Made by a program: the position numbers and the translations under genes
Assembly (NCBI GenBank): GCA_964438715.1
Contig: CAYTLQ010000171.1
Span: 1-33,968 of the forward strand
Length of the DNA: 33,968 nt
Direction: 5' to 3'
Source: CAYTLQ01 sp964438715
GTDB lineage: Bacteria > Bacteroidota > Ignavibacteria > Ignavibacteriales > Ignavibacteriaceae
The notes under the pieces: model-generated
What the model saw: only the letters and a program-made list of their open reading frames with translations
Told to the model about the DNA's origin: nothing
Database searches by the model: none
Shown: piece by piece, positions 8,558 through 16,791 of the stretch
How the letters are laid out: the number at the start of each line of letters is the position of its first letter
Position numbering within the stretch: the first letter of the stretch is position 1

Positions 8558-11101
8558 TTATTGTTCAGCCCTAGGTTGACTTTCTTTGTTTTTCTTCTTT
8601 TTAAGAAACTCCATAAATATCGTTAGGATAAGTCCAAGAACAACTGCAGAGCTGAGAGTAAGAGATGTATATTTTGCGAAAGTAAAACTATCCGGTGAAA
8701 ACTCAAAAGTTACAGTGTGCTTGCCTTTAGGTACAACTATACCCATAAAAGCGTGGTTTGTTCTGTAAATTGTGGTCTCCTTACCGTCAATCCGTGCCTT
8801 CCAACCTTTAGGGTGATAGGTTGCAGAGAAGAAGAGGAAATTATTTCCCGATGCATTAACCTCCAGTTCACTGATTTCATCGGTATATTTTTTAACGGAA
8901 ATACTTACTGTTGAATCAGGCACATCTGTTTTCGGCGGTGCGTCAGGAACATAGGCAACCTGTGCCGGGTCGAAAGCATTCATTTTAATGTCATTGAGGA
9001 CATCAATTGACTTTTTCTGTTCAACCGTGTTGACAAAAAAGTATCTTCCAAGATTATCGGTATTTTGATAGATAAATTCTTTATCTTTTTGCGATAAAAG
9101 AACAAATCCGGGCATCATAGCATCCTGATCGGTGATAATATATTTCACATTTGCCATTCTCCAGAGTACCGGATTCACCGGACCTACAACATCCATTAAA
9201 TCCTGATAGGCGCGGGGCTTAATAGCAGAGTATCCATAAAAATCCTCAAGAAGGAAATATGCATTGAAATTTGAATTTTGTTTTAGTGAGCCAAGCGAAC
9301 CATCTTGTTTGAGGTTTAAAATTCGGAATGGTGTTGTGTCCTTCTGCTGTTTGATTATCTTTACATATTCGGGTTCAATAAAAAGATTCGTCTCATCAGG
9401 GGCGTCGGTATAGCGGGCTCCGCGTGCATTAATTCTGTACAAATCGATAACAGTAACCAGAATAACCAGAATAGTAAGAACATCTCTTGAGACTTTATTC
9501 TTTATATATCCTATAGCAGTCCAGAAAACTACAGAGAGAAAAACAAAAGCAAGTAGCGTATCCCCGATAAACATATCTGCCATATACTCATAGATCGGTC
9601 GTAATTGTTCACCCTGTGCGCTTTCCTGAATACGCTCCTTAAACCAGTCAGCTACTGCCTGATTAAGAACAAGGCTGAGGATGAAAATACCGGAGAAAGT
9701 ATAAGCGGCATACTGAAGAATTTTTTGTGCAAAGGCATCCGGTGATTTTCGAAGTGATATGATCTTCATTAATCCGAGTCCTGCAAGAATAGGAGTAGTT
9801 GTCTGCACAATAACAAGAATCATTGAAGGCACCCGGAATTTGTCAAAATACGGAAGATAGTAAAACAGCAAATCGAAGAGTATAGGGAAGTTTTTACCAA
9901 ATGAGAGAATCAGCGAAAATACGGTAAGTACAGTAAGAAACTGAACAAGAGGTTCTTTGAATCGGGTAATCATTGCATAAAGAGCCAGCATAAATACCAG
10001 TACTCCCATATACATAGCAACATCAACAAAAGGCATTTGTCCGAAATATGTATTAACCTCAACTTCCTGATTATTACTTAAGGGTCCTTTGTAAACCGAT
10101 GCCCCAAAGCCATAATAGGAGGGGATTATGAATGTGAGAACCTCTCCGGGCGAAAAAGACCAGTTCGTATGATATTCGTAATACTCTGATTCTGATTGAT
10201 CGGACTTGCCGGTTTCAATCTCGGTTATGCTGGCGCCACCCCGAGTCGAATATGGTGTGTATTCATAAATCTGTGTGAGACTATCGGATTGAATGAGTAC
10301 AGCAATCACTACGGCGGCAGTAAGTAATCCGGCTGACTTTACGATATTATTCCGCAGTTCTGTCTGCTTTTTACTAACACTGTAAATAAAGAAGTAAACA
10401 AAATACACGGCAACTGAGAGAAGAATGTAAAAGATTACCTGCACATGAAAACCCTGAATCATTAACTGAGCCGCGACAGTCAGAATGAAAAAGTCAAGAA
10501 GTCGTATCCGCTCCTGCATTCTCAGTAATATGAGAATTACCAGTGGGAACCAGCACAATGCGGTAAGTTTTGTAACATGACCGATAAACAGAAAAACAAT
10601 AATTCCAGTGCTAAATGAAGTGGCAATTCCCGAAAACAGAGATACAAGTGTGTTTTGAGTGATATGTTTCATCAGGAAGAAAGTAGTAACCGCTAAAATT
10701 ATCAGATAGAATGACCACATAGCATAATCGACGGCAAAAAACGCAGAAAAAATATTTCTCGCTTCGGTAAAAATCACATAAATCACATTAAACCAGGTGA
10801 AACCTACGGAAATAGAATAGGCTGGCATTCCACAAAATATATAAGGATTCCATAGAGTAAATCCTTCACGGTCCTTTTCCAAATAACTTGTCATACTTTG
10901 TGAGGCAATAATATCACCGGATTGGAAGGATTTCCCACCAAAGTACATTGGACTGAGGAATACCAAAAAAAGTGATAGAATGACGAGGAGAACCAAAGGT
11001 ATGTGATATTTTTCAGGGAGAATCTCTTCGAGAGAAAATCTTGAAAGAATACCCTGCGGCTCAACTTTTTTTGAGGATACCTTTACTTTCGATTTCGACA
11101 T
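8558..11101 (-). CDS. YfhO family multi-spanning membrane protein (predicted GT-C-type)
   Basis: An 847-residue membrane protein. A charged N-terminal tail with IPLVLLVILSLFLVF (about 35-49) is followed by many hydrophobic helices, with a large soluble C-terminal region at about 570-810 and one last membrane helix near 815-835. The loop after the first helix holds SGDIIASQSM and the segment LWNPYIFCGMPAYS, and the C-terminal part has FSATYHPKGWKARIDGKE, features seen in YfhO-family (PF09586) proteins. Characterised YfhO-type proteins in Gram-positives are linked to glycosylation of wall polymers as GT-C-like transferases; the role here is inference. It is one base upstream of the flippase, suggesting lipid-linked sugar transfer coupled to flipping. 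Confidence 0.87.
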   Translation of the reverse strand: MSKSKVKVSSKKVEPQGILSRFSLEEILPEKYHIPLVLLVILSLFLVFLSPMYFGGKSFQSGDIIASQSMTSYLEKDREGFTLWNPYIFCGMPAYSISVGFTWFNVIYVIFTEARNIFSAFFAVDYAMWSFYLIILAVTTFFLMKHITQNTLVSLFSGIATSFSTGIIVFLFIGHVTKLTALCWFPLVILILLRMQERIRLLDFFILTVAAQLMIQGFHVQVIFYILLSVAVYFVYFFIYSVSKKQTELRNNIVKSAGLLTAAVVIAVLIQSDSLTQIYEYTPYSTRGGASITEIETGKSDQSESEYYEYHTNWSFSPGEVLTFIIPSYYGFGASVYKGPLSNNQEVEVNTYFGQMPFVDVAMYMGVLVFMLALYAMITRFKEPLVQFLTVLTVFSLILSFGKNFPILFDLLFYYLPYFDKFRVPSMILVIVQTTTPILAGLGLMKIISLRKSPDAFAQKILQYAAYTFSGIFILSLVLNQAVADWFKERIQESAQGEQLRPIYEYMADMFIGDTLLAFVFLSVVFWTAIGYIKNKVSRDVLTILVILVTVIDLYRINARGARYTDAPDETNLFIEPEYVKIIKQQKDTTPFRILNLKQDGSLGSLKQNSNFNAYFLLEDFYGYSAIKPRAYQDLMDVVGPVNPVLWRMANVKYIITDQDAMMPGFVLLSQKDKEFIYQNTDNLGRYFFVNTVEQKKSIDVLNDIKMNAFDPAQVAYVPDAPPKTDVPDSTVSISVKKYTDEISELEVNASGNNFLFFSATYHPKGWKARIDGKETTIYRTNHAFMGIVVPKGKHTVTFEFSPDSFTFAKYTSLTLSSAVVLGLILTIFMEFLKKKKNKESQPRAEQ

Positions 11102-11155
11102 GCTGACTCCAAAACTAAATAAAAATTATTCTTTAAAGCTATCTAAATGATACAG

Positions 11156-11968
11156 TCAAGGTTTTTGTGCAATGTAATTAATCCCTGCCCCTTTTTCATT
11201 CTCCCCGGTAAAATCCAAATACATCATAATTAGTGTAAAAGGCAAAGTAACAGCGTAATACAACGGAAGAAGTACAAAAAATATTTTTGATATATTAAGC
11301 ATAATCATCGGATACTTAATACCAAGCCTCCATGCGATATCTCCCCAGAACCCGTAAGTGTAACGATATTTAAAGGTTTTAAAACCAAATTGTGAGAGTT
11401 TTTCTTCAAGTTCAGTGTGCGAATATCCAACACGGGCATGTTCGCCAATGAAACTCTCATCACCTTCTTCGTGAACATCACTCCCTCCAAAAACCGAAGG
11501 GCTGTTAATTAGTACAAAGCCACCGGGATTAAGAGCATTGTAGAAATTTTTAAATACTGTAATATCATCGGGGATGTGTTCCATAACATCCACGCAGACG
11601 ATAAGATCAAATTTGTCTTTATGGTCAATGATTGTAAGGTCTTCAACTCCAAAGCGAACATTATCAAACTTTCGTTTTGCAAAAAACTCACGGCAATCTT
11701 CAATCCACTCAGTTTTTACATCAACTGCATAAATGGAGCATGGAGCTAATCTATTTGCCATGAAATATGAATATTGGCCATAACCGGAACCGGCATCATA
11801 AATTGCGAGGTTTTTTCCTGCAGTTTTCTTGCGAAGTTCGCGTAATTCTCTGCGTACATACCAGCTCCTGAGAAACATAAGGTCGAGGGTCTTATAAAAA
11901 AGTATCCTCAATGCCGGAAATTTCCTTATGACCGAAGCGAACACATTTTTAACGGGATCGTAATGCAT
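11156..11968 (-). CDS. Class I SAM-dependent methyltransferase with C-terminal membrane segment
   Basis: A 270-residue protein. Motif I is AIYDAGSGYGQYSYF (about 55-69), then VDVKTEWIEDC, FGVEDLT, a post-motif segment DLIVCVDVMEHIPDD, and LNPGGFVLINSPS, the order of Methyltransf_11/23 domains. From about 225 a hydrophobic stretch (ISKIFFVLLPLYYAVTLPFT) suggests anchoring in the inner membrane. It is the first gene of the minus-strand glycan block, 54 bases upstream of the YfhO-like gene. Its substrate is not known; modification of a lipid-linked sugar or membrane quinone-like molecule are both possible, with context favouring the glycan. Confidence 0.83.
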   Translation of the reverse strand: MHYDPVKNVFASVIRKFPALRILFYKTLDLMFLRSWYVRRELRELRKKTAGKNLAIYDAGSGYGQYSYFMANRLAPCSIYAVDVKTEWIEDCREFFAKRKFDNVRFGVEDLTIIDHKDKFDLIVCVDVMEHIPDDITVFKNFYNALNPGGFVLINSPSVFGGSDVHEEGDESFIGEHARVGYSHTELEEKLSQFGFKTFKYRYTYGFWGDIAWRLGIKYPMIMLNISKIFFVLLPLYYAVTLPFTLIMMYLDFTGENEKGAGINYIAQKP

Positions 11969-12076
11969 TTTTAGAGAAATTAAATTAATACAAATAATTA
12001 AGATAAGAATTCTTTTTATTGCTTTTTACGGAAAAACGATTGCGCTATACGGCAAAATCAAGGTGGAATAACCTGG

Positions 12077-12185
12077 GGTTCACTTGAAAAAATGGCGGTA
12101 AAAGTTATTTGCAATTTTCGTTTTTCTCAGGAGGGTTTTAGCTGTAATATGTTTCTTTCTCTACTTCTACTAAGAATATAGCACT
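12077..12185 (+). mobile_element. Decayed left end of an ISAon1-like insertion sequence
   Basis: Positions 12077-12098 repeat, in inverted orientation, the terminal repeat at 128-149 (first 12 bases identical, about 18 of 22 overall). Downstream a purine-rich CAGGAGGG (12128-12135) precedes an ATG at 12149 that reads MFLSLLLLRI and then stops at 12179-12181. With one C restored after 12170 the frame would continue FLSLLLPKNI, which resembles the start of the N-terminal ORF of these elements. No transposase body follows. I read this as an IS end truncated just before the 3' end of the neighbouring gene. Terminal repeat match is seen; the coding remnant is inference. Confidence 0.55.
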
Positions 12186-12220
12186 TGACAGGAAACCTGT
12201 TTTATGATTGGTTTTCTAAA

Positions 12221-13162
12221 TCAACCACCGATGTTTTTGTATGCTTCGTTTATCAAATATTTTGTTTCTTCAAAGTCATTTAAATCTTTAATTGTCAACT
12301 CAAAGTCTCCCGCTCCAAAGTGTCCGATTTCTCTAACATCTCTACCTTGACTTGGCATTGGGTTTATTTCGTCTGGATTAAGTTTTAGATTCAAAGTTAA
12401 TTTTTTCTTGTGGGTCTGTAAACAGGCAAAGTTCTGACTTGTTTTATAGGCAATATATTTTTTCTTGGGTGCTTCTTCGACTGAGCTGTCAATTGTAAGA
12501 ATGAAATCACGAACAGTGTTGAATAATTCAATGATATCGTTGTCAAGGCGTTCAAAATGTTCTTGCAGAGTAAATTTTGCCGTTTTTCTTGTCAATGCTG
12601 CTTTTTTACCGGCTTCAACCATTATCGGGTTTTTGCCAACAAATTCATCTGTATCTTTATCAGAGGATGTAATTGATTGTTTATAAACTTCTTCAATATT
12701 TAAAATTCCATTTTCATATATCTTGTATTGCCAAAGTTCAATATTTGCTCTCATTACCTGAACCGCGTGAAGATCATATTTTTTGTATTTAGGTGCCAAA
12801 CAAATTACTCTTATGTCGGACCAATCAATATCAACATTTTTTCTAAATGCTTTATTAGCCGCGATTTGAAAGTCGCCTTTATGGTCATTAATCCAATGCA
12901 AATAGTAAAGACTTTGATTTATCAGGTCAGATGAAGCAACTTTTTTGTATTCTAATATAACCGGATTGTTGTCTTCAGATAGTGCTAGTGTATCAATTCG
13001 TCCGGAATGAATACTTCCCGTCGGGAACTCAGTGGCAATAAACCGGCAATTAAAAATAACTTCTAAGTTGTCTTCAACAAGTCGTTGTAACTCCTTTTCG
13101 AGTTTAAAAGAACTTAATCGAACCCTTTTGGCTTTGCCTTTAACTATTTCAAAAATTGCCAT
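12221..13162 (-). CDS. NucS/DUF91-like nuclease-fold protein with DUF5655 C-terminus
   Basis: A 313-residue soluble protein. Residues about 20-130 look like a PD-(D/E)xK nuclease domain of the NucS/DUF91 type: Glu30 in LQRLVEDNLE, Asp57 in SGRIDTLAL, and Glu71-Tyr-Lys73 in PVILEYKK. The C-terminal part (about 200-312), starting FTLQEHFERLD and containing KKKYIAYKTSQNFACL, RDVREIGHFGAGDFE and a terminal NEAYKN, matches the DUF5655 pattern, often annotated only as a predicted transport protein. The catalytic-type residues are present, so nuclease activity is plausible but untested. It stands alone, with gaps of 165 bases upstream and about 35 bases to the IS remnant downstream. Base composition is visibly AT-richer than the neighbouring housekeeping genes. 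Confidence 0.75.
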   Translation of the reverse strand: MAIFEIVKGKAKRVRLSSFKLEKELQRLVEDNLEVIFNCRFIATEFPTGSIHSGRIDTLALSEDNNPVILEYKKVASSDLINQSLYYLHWINDHKGDFQIAANKAFRKNVDIDWSDIRVICLAPKYKKYDLHAVQVMRANIELWQYKIYENGILNIEEVYKQSITSSDKDTDEFVGKNPIMVEAGKKAALTRKTAKFTLQEHFERLDNDIIELFNTVRDFILTIDSSVEEAPKKKYIAYKTSQNFACLQTHKKKLTLNLKLNPDEINPMPSQGRDVREIGHFGAGDFELTIKDLNDFEETKYLINEAYKNIGG

Positions 13163-13327
13163 TTTATATTCTTAATTTAAGCTAATTTGAAGTGATGAAT
13201 TTTTTATTGCAATATAGCTCAGTGATGGATATTTAGTATTAAAGTTTAATTAAAGAAAAGAATAACAATTAATCATTTCGCCCGCCATTGAGCCGCACTG
13301 CTGTGAGCGAGGGCTTTCAATTATCAG

Positions 13328-14785
13328 TTACAAAAGTAAGAACCAGCTTAATGGAATTTGAATACAATCTCCCTTTAAATTTGGCTCAGCCACTCCATTA
13401 GAAATCAATACTCCATAACGATATTTCACATTCGATTTTGCCAACTGTTTCAAAGAAGTTTTACTCGTTCCTATTTCAAGAAGTATTGGTCTATCTCTTG
13501 TTTCAATTACGAAATCAGGATTTACATAATCATTACCTGATATAAATGAAATAATACCATCTGTAAGAACTTGTCGTAGATACATAACGATTAAGTCTTC
13601 AATTAGCTTGCTACTAAATTGGTCGGGTAATTTTTGTCCAAATAGCGTTGAGAGTAAAGCTCTTCTGAGTGAAGGTGACATAAAGATTGCTTTTTTATTC
13701 TTCACTATTCTGGTGTCTATACCACCATAAGGTTGTAAAATATTTAGTAACTCCGCCTTCGCAAGTATGTCTATTAATTCGTTAATGTCATTTTGTTTTA
13801 CACCAATTACTCCGGCTAATTTTTCAGGGTTTATTTCATCCGAACCTGCTAGTCTAAGAAGTAATCTTTCTATTTTTGTAGAATCAGAAAATGATGAGTT
13901 TAGCTTTGGAATGTCTTCCAGAATAACTCGCTTAAATAAGTCCAGAATACTATCGTTTATTGTAAATATATCTTTAAAAAACAAGAAGTTAGGTATATTT
14001 TGATAATTGATGTAGAAACGCCAAAGGTCTTTTAATTCTAAGCCTTTTATTGAATTAATTTTGTTGAAATATTTACTTATTTCATGCTCATTTTCTTTAA
14101 TCGCCGTGATGGCCTCTTCTGGCTTTTCACTGTATAAAAGAGCTTCTTTTAATCTTTTTGATAATCCCTTTATTGGATAAACCATTTCCCCGTTGTTTTC
14201 CATATAAGTTTTTGCAGCAACAAATTCTATAAATTTATATGGATATATTTTTTCTATTCTCATCCTTCGTGCAAGATCGGCCGTTTGGTTAAGGAGCAAA
14301 GCAGATGAACCTGTGCAGAGAATAAAAGCTGTTCTGGCCTCGTCATAAAGAATTTTTAATGTTTTGCTCCAGTTGAGATCATCGTGAACCTCATCAAAAA
14401 GTAATGTGATGGGTTCTAATAACTCATTAAAGCGTTTTTTTATAATAAGTCTTTGAAAGTTTTCTAAAGCGATATGTAAATCTATGCCTAAGTTCTTCAA
14501 TGTATTTACATTAAAGAAGTAAATATCTTTATGATGATTCAGATAAATATAATTAGCAGTTTGCCATAAAAGCGTTGTTTTACCAACTCCCCGAAGACCA
14601 GCTAAACTTACAAAACGAGGCTCTGAACCTGTCTTTAAGAAGTCCTGAGCATATTTTTTCAAAAGATCATAAGCTGATCTTGTTGGGTATTTAAGTTTAA
14701 TAATAGGATGAGTTAACCTGCTCTCAATAGCAGATTTTGACACAATTGTATTTTCTAAATAGTACTTTAAATTTTCGTCTATCAT
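13328..14785 (-). CDS. AAA family ATPase with C-terminal restriction-endonuclease-like (DUF4143-type) domain
   Basis: A 485-residue protein. The ATPase part has Walker A GLRGVGKT (63-70), Walker B LLFDEVHD (128-135) and a sensor-like CTGSSA (about 157-162), the AAA_14/archaeal-ATPase arrangement. The middle is helical and contains a likely winged-helix segment (about 295-345). The C-terminal 65 residues hold a nuclease-like motif: Asp424 in NPDFVIE and Glu437 in LLEIG. The usual lysine of E-x-K is Gly439, with Lys442 nearby, so cleavage activity is doubtful. Proteins with this layout occur in many bacteria with no settled function; some are thought to be defence or toxin-linked. There are long gaps on both sides (165 and 311 bases). 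Confidence 0.78.
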   Translation of the reverse strand: MIDENLKYYLENTIVSKSAIESRLTHPIIKLKYPTRSAYDLLKKYAQDFLKTGSEPRFVSLAGLRGVGKTTLLWQTANYIYLNHHKDIYFFNVNTLKNLGIDLHIALENFQRLIIKKRFNELLEPITLLFDEVHDDLNWSKTLKILYDEARTAFILCTGSSALLLNQTADLARRMRIEKIYPYKFIEFVAAKTYMENNGEMVYPIKGLSKRLKEALLYSEKPEEAITAIKENEHEISKYFNKINSIKGLELKDLWRFYINYQNIPNFLFFKDIFTINDSILDLFKRVILEDIPKLNSSFSDSTKIERLLLRLAGSDEINPEKLAGVIGVKQNDINELIDILAKAELLNILQPYGGIDTRIVKNKKAIFMSPSLRRALLSTLFGQKLPDQFSSKLIEDLIVMYLRQVLTDGIISFISGNDYVNPDFVIETRDRPILLEIGTSKTSLKQLAKSNVKYRYGVLISNGVAEPNLKGDCIQIPLSWFLLL

Positions 14786-15096
14786 GATGCAAAGATAAGA
14801 ATTTTAGATATCGAATTCAGTATAAGAGAGTATTTTAACTAAGGCTTGAATCTGTTATAGTTACACTTTCTTTTCCATTTGCTTCAACAGTTTGCCCTAC
14901 AGTAGGGAGCTTATCTATCGGCGGGAAGGTTTTGGATACTCAAGGACGCGGAAATAACAAAGCACAATTTCTGCAAAGAAGAACGATACTAAAACTAACA
15001 TGTACGCATAGATCTGAATTTGATATGAAAGACTAATCCTGAGTTTATTATTAAATTACTTTAAATTTCACAAATCGCCTATTTGGGAAAACCATG
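14786..15096. other. Gene-free spacer between the AAA ATPase and AIPR genes
   Basis: This stretch of 311 bases has no open frame that looks coding on either strand. It must carry the promoter of the AAA ATPase gene and the 3' end region of the AIPR gene. No strong hairpin with a T-tract, no inverted repeat pair typical of an IS, and no RNA gene was recognised. A more GC-rich patch lies around 14890-14950 with no identifiable feature. Confidence 0.6.
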
Positions 15097-16791
15097 TTAG
15101 TGGACAGTCTTAAATTGAAAATAAATTTCACTGTATAAATCACCGCGTCTAAATGTCGAAGAAAGCCTTTCCATATTCAGATTTCTATAATCATCCTTGT
15201 AATGATTATTTAAAGCGTTAATCAAAATAGTGTTAGCATCTGAAAATAAAGTTTCCTTGTTAGTTTCAAAATACGATTTAACTGTTTCAAAATTTTTGTG
15301 TGTCAATTGAGTTAATTTTATGTTATTTCGCTCAAGCAAAAGCTTTCCAATTATCATTGACATAAAGTAGTTACTGAAGGGTATATGTGGAAATTTTTCG
15401 ATTAAACTAAGTTTTCTTCTCTGATTGTCACAGTATCGATAGATTAACACAGCTATTACAACTTGTGCTCCATTCAAATCTCTCGTGTAAACTTTATCGT
15501 ACAAACTTCCAAATAGTTCTTTTCTTTTAAATTTTGCTAAATGAGGTTGTTCTTTCAAAACTGCATAAATTGCTTGTGCCGCAACTGAGAGCGGAATCAC
15601 TGAATCATTTGAACTTGTTAGATCTTTTTTTCTTCTGTAATTAAAACCAAGGTCATTAATATCGATTTCTAATGTTTTCTGTATTTTATCATTTGACCTT
15701 AAATCGCTTAAGTCAACAGGATTTTGACTGTTAGTGGCCAAAGTAATTTCATTAACAAGACTCTCATTGTCTTCGTCAGAAACGGAAAGCTCATAAAGTC
15801 TGATCAGGACAAAAACCTGTGAGTAGTCATTATCCGGATGATTTGTAATTGTATGCTGAATCGTTTTACAGGTTTGCCCACCATTAATAATTTGAAGATC
15901 TTCAGCTACTATATCCCAATTTTTTTCCTGAAGAGCATTATAGCTAAACTTCTTACAAATCATTGTTATCCCATTGTTTTTAAAGTAAAAATTGTCCTTT
16001 CTTTCACCCAACAATGTTTCTTGAATAGCTTCATTTACTCTATTTCTATTTAGCCCTAAATAGCGTCTAATATTTTTTTCTAATAATCCGTCTCCGTAGA
16101 TATTGAAAAGTTTTGCAATTTCAGCAACATTAACCTTGCCAATCAATACTCGTTTAAAGTTAAAATTCTCGACTATGCTTGAACCATTCAAACGCAATGT
16201 AGTTTTAATTCCTTTCGGGGATTGAATAAAATCTACGATATTTTCGTGATTTATGTACTCAAATTCAACCTGGTCTTTAGGGAAATGAGCATTCTTTAAA
16301 TGTTGCTCTCCTTCGTCATTCCATTTCAACCCATTATTAACCATAACAACTTTTACTACTGGAATAAAGCCGTCCCCAATCAATGACCTGATTTCTTGTA
16401 TTTCAAATTTGAGGTTTGGGTTTAAGGTGTTAATATCCTTGTCAACATCGAATATTGTCCAAATAGTATTCACAACTTTTTGAACTTCATTAGCAGGAAA
16501 GTTAGAATTTACCTCAAGATCTTCCTTATATTTCCCTTGAAAAATCGTAATAGGTAGTTCTAAATCAGAAGTGTCTCCTACATAGATTGCATCAATTCCC
16601 GCATCGCCGCCACCATCAGTTAATAATGACATAGCTTCGGTCAATTCAATACTTAAATAGGTTGAAACTGATAACAAAACAAATGCTCGTGATATTTTTT
16701 TATGATTGTCATTAATTCCCGAAAACCAATCAGGCTTGTCTTGAATAATTTTCTTTATCCTTTGATCAATGATGTGTTTATTTATGTCCAT
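15097..16791 (-). CDS. AIPR family protein (abortive infection phage resistance)
   Basis: A 564-residue protein. The N-terminal part has a nuclease-like motif: Asp67 in GGDAGIDAIYV, followed by Gln85-x-Lys87 in TIFQGKYK, the spacing of Mrr-like PD-(D/E)xK enzymes. The central and C-terminal parts carry the AIPR (PF10592) pattern: NIRRYLGLNRNRVNEAI, FYFKNNGITMIC, and LQIINGGQTCKTIQ with its INGGQT core, then EITLATNSQNPVDLSDLRSND. The family is named for phage abortive infection in lactococci and is frequent in defence islands; a nucleic-acid target is inferred. The ATG at 16791 fits the conserved start of the domain. The gene is strikingly AT-rich and is followed by a 691-base gap before lpxC. 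Confidence 0.85.
   Translation of the reverse strand: MDINKHIIDQRIKKIIQDKPDWFSGINDNHKKISRAFVLLSVSTYLSIELTEAMSLLTDGGGDAGIDAIYVGDTSDLELPITIFQGKYKEDLEVNSNFPANEVQKVVNTIWTIFDVDKDINTLNPNLKFEIQEIRSLIGDGFIPVVKVVMVNNGLKWNDEGEQHLKNAHFPKDQVEFEYINHENIVDFIQSPKGIKTTLRLNGSSIVENFNFKRVLIGKVNVAEIAKLFNIYGDGLLEKNIRRYLGLNRNRVNEAIQETLLGERKDNFYFKNNGITMICKKFSYNALQEKNWDIVAEDLQIINGGQTCKTIQHTITNHPDNDYSQVFVLIRLYELSVSDEDNESLVNEITLATNSQNPVDLSDLRSNDKIQKTLEIDINDLGFNYRRKKDLTSSNDSVIPLSVAAQAIYAVLKEQPHLAKFKRKELFGSLYDKVYTRDLNGAQVVIAVLIYRYCDNQRRKLSLIEKFPHIPFSNYFMSMIIGKLLLERNNIKLTQLTHKNFETVKSYFETNKETLFSDANTILINALNNHYKDDYRNLNMERLSSTFRRGDLYSEIYFQFKTVH

Noticed and set aside
13278..13320. GC-rich hairpin-like patch after the AAA ATPase gene
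   Set aside because: Arms such as GCCC and GGGC are short and mismatched and there is no T-tract, so a terminator or attachment site is not supported.
15085..15105. Possible IS end (GTTAGTGGACAG) next to the AIPR gene stop
   Set aside because: There is no matching inverted partner or transposase remnant nearby, so it is not more than a short resemblance.
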